This document shows positions 55,411 through 60,000 of a stretch of 60,000 bases of DNA, piece by piece. How positions within the stretch are numbered: position 1 is the stretch's first letter; the number at the start of each line of letters is the position of its first letter. The position numbers were made by a program, and so were the translations under genes. Origin of the DNA: Owenia fusiformis (Eukaryota > Annelida > Polychaeta > Sabellida > Oweniidae); assembly GCA_903813345.2 (NCBI GenBank), contig CAIIXF020000003.1, positions 18,864,931 to 18,924,930 of the forward strand, given 5' to 3'. The notes under the pieces were generated by a model, which made no database searches, was not told the DNA's origin, and saw only the letters and a list, made by a program, of their open reading frames with translations.

Positions 55411-58140
55411 TAAAACATGAACTTCGTCCCATTATTTCCACATTGTTATATTTCACTTTTTACAGGTTTTGACGAATTTGACGAAGATCCAATGAACGGT
55501 TTGATAACGAAGAAAATAATGATCACTATACTGATAACCCAACAACAACATAGCCCCAACATAACCCAAAAACATAACCCAACAACAACAAAATCCCACA
55601 GGTGGTTTGATAAAAACCTATTTGTAATTATTGTGAGGTCCATTAAAACAACAACATTTATTTTGAAAATCCAAATTCCCTATTTGATGCAAATAACGGA
55701 TGAAGACATGGCTTGACACAAGTTTCTTAAAAACTAATTTGTTTCGAGATCTTGAATATGTGCGTTTTATAAACTACATGTATAGTATCACAGCATCCTT
55801 GCGACTGGATGTCAACCCTTGATGAGGAACATTTTCTACTTACTTATTAGTACTGCCAACAATAACGCCACATTTCCGAAGGCCATGTCTGCTCCAATTG
55901 TATTACCTTTAATTACCTGAATATTGTGATTATGTGGTATCGCCTGAATACGAGCTTCTTTCAATGAGACAAAGTTAATGTTTATTCAATGCATGCAGTT
56001 CTTCTTTATATCAACTTTTATCATCTTTTAAAATAGTAAACTGGTATCATTTGTCATGATTAACTGCACTACGTGTAACACTGGGACCTGGGAGGTATTT
56101 TGAAATAAAGACAGCGGGTCTTTGTAACAAGATGGACTGCCTTCCGGTGGTAGATTCTCGTACGATATTTTGTTTTCACCATTTCAGCCCATTTCTTGAC
56201 GAGTTTCTCAAAAAGCGTATACGTGTCGCTAGCGCATAATCCGGCCCTAGTTTGGGGGAATCTTTTTAGTATTCATTTTTCATCAATGCTAGGTTAGAAA
56301 TTCACAGTTTTGGTTTCATGGACCTCTAAGTTTTAGTATCATGGACCTTTGAATACAATTGATTAAAAATGTCAACATCGAAGTCAAATATTTTCAATAT
56401 TTTGCCAAGTGTCATAGGCTGTATTCGCGAATGCAACTATCGGCTATTGGCTGCCGGGTTGATTGCAATTTGTTGGTAACTCATTTAAATATGAATAGTA
56501 CCTGCAGTGCATCTCGGTAGCTGCAAGACTTCACTAACCCGAATGTTGACATAAATAACGGGTTAATTTGCATATTTAAGCAGCTGGGAACACTGCATCA
56601 TGATAAACCATGACATCTCAAATCTTCTCAGCCCTGAAATGTTTCAAGTGAAACAGAAAGATGCTATGAGTATCAGAATGGAAACACTGGTTGTTGATCT
56701 GTTTGCTTATTCAATCGAGTGGCATTATTACGAAATGTATAATCGATCCTTTAGAAGTTACAGTGGCATAAGTCCACCCGTGTAGCTCAGCGGTAGCACA
56801 GGTACCTCTTACGCAATAGGTCCCGGATTCGATCCCCGGTTCAGGCAAGACTAAAATTTGCTTGTTTGCGTGAAGTACTTCAGGGTGTTTGACTGAGTGG
56901 TCCGCAACTCGTACAAAAGGCTGTGGTGTGTACTTGTATGTCTATGTATAAGTGCACATAAAAGAACACAGGGCTCCTTCAACGTAAGTTACGACCGTAT
57001 ATATACGGGACATACCCAAGAGGTATTGCTCACCTTCATTGGTGGTAAACAAAAAAAAAATACAATACAAAACGTTCGTTGTGTGATCACTGATCACTAT
57101 CTAATTAACACAGCACAACCCATTTTCAAGTTAACAACAATAAGACATAACTCAATACCAAATCATAACAAAACCAAGCGCAACTTGACAAACTAGCCAC
57201 CGAAACACAAGCGACAACCAACAAAATCAGTCAGCGACACATAATACGCGATACCTCACATGCCACTCCCAGCCAGCAGTAAATAATCATAACATTACAT
57301 AACACAATCCATTGTCAAATTGGCATAAAATAAGTTGGCACAACCTCATAGCACATAAACACAAAACAACCAGAGACAACCTGTCAAACAACTACAGAAC
57401 CACAACCGACTGTCAACTAGCACGACGAAATCGGCCAAACAAACCAAAAATAAAGTGTATTGATGTTTTTTTGGATGAAAGACATATAAGCGAAATGCAT
57501 GAAAAAACTCCCCCGATTCATTCGACAAATAACTCCCCCTTCTTTGATGGAGAAAGGTGACAAAATCAAGAAAACAAAATTTCTTATCAAATTCTTCTAC
57601 CGGAGATTCGGCCATGCTGAAACGAAGACATCGTGTCTACGTTTCCAGTTGTATCAAGAATAAAATGCAAACATGTGTTTCCGGGACTACAGAATGCGGG
57701 ATTGCACATACATTGAAGCACGTCTTGCAACAATATCGTTATGATGGTTATTTCTAATATTAGAAAACGTTCGATAAAAGCTGTATTTCGAAAACGTATA
57801 CGTTGTACTCAAGTGACATACGAATCGTAAAATAGTTTTCGAATTCTAAACCTCATACATCAATCAGTGATCGCAAATTTAATATAAGTCGCTTCGTTGC
57901 AATCTGTACATTATACCATGGTCAGATTAATATCAGGTATATAATAGCAAGTGATGAATCACATATTTGGGACAGGGATGATATTGATATCATCCTGAGA
58001 AAATTAAAAAATTTACATTTTTAAAGAAATTCATCTATGCAAAAAAAATCGTTTTTTGAAAAATTTTCATTTTTCACGAAGGATTGGTATCGATATGGTG
58101 AACTGAATTCAACAATGTGTTTCTCTTAAACAAATTATTG
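55410..58140. repeat. Long dispersed direct repeat, right copy
   Basis: Same orientation as 947-3560. It lacks the ACACCCCA MITE and carries a different middle (56,420-57,450) including a tRNA-derived SINE. The block near 57,557-57,757 has a 66-residue frame beginning MTKSRKQNFLSNSS that is shared with 2919-3113. Differences there include a 6-bp indel that keeps frame, but no domain is recognisable. Confidence 0.75.
56775..57055 (+). mobile_element. tRNA-derived SINE
   Basis: The head has a near-consensus A box (GTAGCTCAGCGGTAGCAC, about 56,782) and B box (GGATTCGATCC, about 56,827), an internal Pol III promoter. The body includes GCACATAAAAGAACACAGGG and CTCCTTC, and it ends with an A-rich tail near 57,050. 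The T arm does not pair as in a true tRNA, so this is not a functional tRNA gene. Confidence 0.8.
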
Positions 58141-58590
58141 GAAACATTCTGTAAAACACACAGTTCTTTATGTAATGTTGACTGATTGACAACAATTCAA
58201 TGCGAAAATTATTCATATATATTTTCCAGCTAACAATTTTACGTTGTGATAACGTCGTCAGAATATATGTCTCAAGTTGTAGCAACGTTAAATATGGAAC
58301 GTTGTAGGTACAGGAAGGTGTGGACTCGCACAGATGTTTAAAGAACGTTACATCTGACTTAAATATCACGTGTCAGGAACGTAGTAGCGACCTTAACAAT
58401 TACGTCGCCAAAATAACGAAACTGTAACGTACTTACATTACGTCATAAATACGTGGCCAATCTAAATTTCTGGTAACGTTGATATGGAACGTTGTAGGTA
58501 CAGGAAGGTGTGGACTCGCACAGATGTTTAAAGGGTGACGCATATCGTTTAGCAAATCGAACGCTCGTTTCTGGTGTTGCTCACCGTTTA

Positions 58591-58600
58591 GTATAAAAGG
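58591..58600 (+). promoter_or_regulatory. TATA box (GTATAAAAGG)
   Basis: GTATAAAAGGCCCGATCCCGG is a near-ideal TATA element with GC-rich flank, about 260 bp upstream of the ORF in the same insert. A start of transcription about 30 bp downstream (near 58,622) would be expected. Function is inferred from sequence only. Confidence 0.45.
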
Positions 58601-58853
58601 CCCGATCCCGGAATAATACTCAAGGGTTCACAGGTTCGAGATCGTTGTGTCAACACCTCTAACTGTTATATAGCATAAGTATATTATAGATCGTCACACA
58701 TTTATAAAAGGGTGATTTTTATTTTGACAAATCAATTCCACATTTATGGGTGAAGTTTCAGGATCTTCTGTTTGTGTATAATAAGGAAAAATTGGCATCT
58801 AAATTTCCCCATAACGTAATAGCACACAGATTGGCATATGAAATATCCTACAA

Positions 58854-59093
58854 ATGAAACAAAGCAAGACGAACCGGTTTCTAATACAAGGATTTATATT
58901 GGATGTTGTACATGTATTCTTTGAACGCAATCACTCTTTGGATAACGTTTTCAAAATCATTATAAACGGATTACTTTATCTCAAAGACAATTTCAATAAA
59001 CTGGATTTTACAGAACTCCCCTTATTTCTTAAAAATGGACTGATCCAGTTGATTCGCCTGGAGCCGCCATATTGTTTTTATACGGGATGCTAA
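58854..59093 (+). CDS. Unrecognised 79-residue ORF in the satellite insert
   Basis: I do not recognise it. The N-terminus is basic (MKQSKTNRF), the middle is hydrophobic and helix-like (FILDVVHVFFE, VFKIIINGLLYLKD), and there is a Leu-rich LPLFLKNGLIQLIRLEP segment before the stop. It occupies the 3' part of a promoter-bearing insertion and ends a few bases before the insertion boundary. It may be a fragment of a larger gene carried by the element, or chance in AT-rich DNA. Confidence 0.3.
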   Translation: MKQSKTNRFLIQGFILDVVHVFFERNHSLDNVFKIIINGLLYLKDNFNKLDFTELPLFLKNGLIQLIRLEPPYCFYTGC

Positions 59094-60000
59094 TCGGAAC
59101 CCTTTAAAGAACGTTACATTTGACTTAAATATCACGTGTCAGGAACGTAGTAGCGACCTTAACAATAACGTCGCCAAAATAACGAAACTGTAACGTACTT
59201 ACATTACGTCATATATACGTGGCCAATCTAAATTTCTGGTAACGTTGATATGGAACGTTGTAGGTACAGGAAGGTGTGGACTCGCATAGATGTTTAAAGA
59301 ACGTTACATTTGACTTAAATATCACGTGTCAGGAACGTAGTAGCGACCTTAACAATTACGTCACCAAAATAACGAAAATGTAACGTACTTACATTACGTC
59401 ATAAATACGTGGCCAATCTAAATTTCTGGTAACGTTGATATGGAACGTTGTAGGTACAGGAAGGTGTGGACTCGCACAGATGTTTAAAGAACGTTTCATT
59501 TGACTTAAATATCACGTGTCAGGAACGTAGTAGCGACCTTAACAATAACGTCGCCAAAATAACGAAACTGTAACGTACTTACATTACGTCATATATACGT
59601 GGCCAATCTAAATTTCTGGTAACGTTGATATGGAACGTTGTAGGTACAGGAAGGTGTGGACTCGCATAGATGTTTAAAGAACGTTACATTTGACTTAAAT
59701 ATCACGTGTCAGGAACGTAGTAGCGACCTTAACAATTACGTCACCAAAATAACGAAAATGTAACGTACTTACATTACGTCATAAATACGTGGCCAATCTA
59801 AATTTCTGGTAACGTTGATATGGAACGTTGTAGGTACAGGAAGGTGTGGACTCGCACAGATGTTTAAAGAACGTTACATTTGACTTAAATATCACGTGTC
59901 AGGAACGTAGTAGCGACCTTAACAATAACGTCGCCAAAATAACGAAACTGTAACGTACTTACATTACGTCATATATACGTGGCCAATCTAAATTTCTGGT

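Larger units (their letters stand above)
58533..59102 (+). mobile_element. 570-bp insertion within the satellite, TTTAAA/TTAA duplication
   Basis: It interrupts a satellite monomer. TTTAAA occurs on both sides (58,527-58,532 and 59,103-59,108). The ends are GGGTGACG and, inverted, GGGTTCCG. Read as a TTAA duplication, the ends become AGGGT. The insert carries a TATA box and a 79-residue ORF. Confidence 0.7.
58240..60000. repeat. 190-bp satellite array with 380-bp dimeric periodicity
   Basis: AAAGAACGTT recurs at 59,106, 59,296, 59,486, 59,676 and 59,866, exactly 190 bp apart, and an earlier unit starts near 58,339. Units alternate: type A has AACGTCGCC, CATATATACG and CGCATAGA; type B has TACGTCACC, CATAAATACG and CGCACAGA. 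The basic period is therefore a 380-bp dimer. Each monomer has nine ACGT tetramers. The array runs past the window end. Confidence 0.95.

Noticed and set aside
56775-56850. Functional tRNA gene
   Set aside because: A and B boxes are good, but acceptor and T arms do not pair properly and a SINE body with an A-rich tail follows.
58240-60000. CRISPR array
   Set aside because: Units are contiguous 190-bp monomers without unique spacers; this is a eukaryotic satellite.

Overview
The window is AT-rich, intron-bearing eukaryotic DNA crowded with transposable elements. It has no operons, bacterial-type genes or CRISPR array. Animal traits include an EGF-like domain exon with phase 1-1 introns, spliced genes with AATAAA signals, two LINEs, tRNA-derived SINEs, and repeats ending in a 'GACGGACAGACAGACGG' tract beside 'AGCTCACCATGTGAGCT'. 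That last style is familiar from marine invertebrates, especially molluscs. The species assignment is inference and weak.

Layout: (1) 1-9.2 kb: foldback elements, two CAC-ended elements with 5-bp target duplications, and the left copy of a direct repeat (947-3560) whose partner is at 55.4-58.1 kb. (2) 9.3-11.55 kb: terminal coding exon and long 3' UTR of a plus-strand gene for a Gly/Pro/Ser-rich protein. (3) 12.0-14.72 kb: reverse-transcriptase half of a minus-strand LINE. (4) 14,723-39,959: a 25.2-kb element with about 1.2-kb terminal inverted repeats, bounded by GATC on both sides and inserted in that LINE. The endonuclease half of the LINE continues at 39,960-40.8 kb, and joining the halves across one GATC keeps the reading frame. 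(5) 40.8-42.4 kb: a second, 5'-truncated LINE on the plus strand. (6) 43-47 kb: nested inverted-repeat elements, then a minus-strand EGF exon. (7) 47-55 kb: mostly non-coding, with one possible terminal exon and several foldbacks. (8) 55.4-58.1 kb: right direct-repeat copy, carrying a tRNA-derived SINE. (9) 58.24 kb to the end: a 190-bp satellite alternating between two variants (380-bp dimer), interrupted by a 570-bp insert with a TATA box.

The main discovery candidate is the 25.2-kb element. Just inside its right terminal repeat, on the minus strand, I could assemble a four-exon gene (38,142 to 30,557) whose introns keep phase. It encodes a Mutator-like DDE transposase domain followed by a DEDDh 3'-5' exonuclease domain. 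One frame disruption lies directly before the probable third catalytic acid, so this copy may be dead, shifted by +1, or mis-sequenced at one base. The element has also collected nested insertions: a 6.0-kb element with 1.2-kb inverted repeats, a 2.3-kb element with arms made of CATGCA-type motifs, G-rich foldbacks, SINEs, and TA- and TTAA-flanked MITEs.
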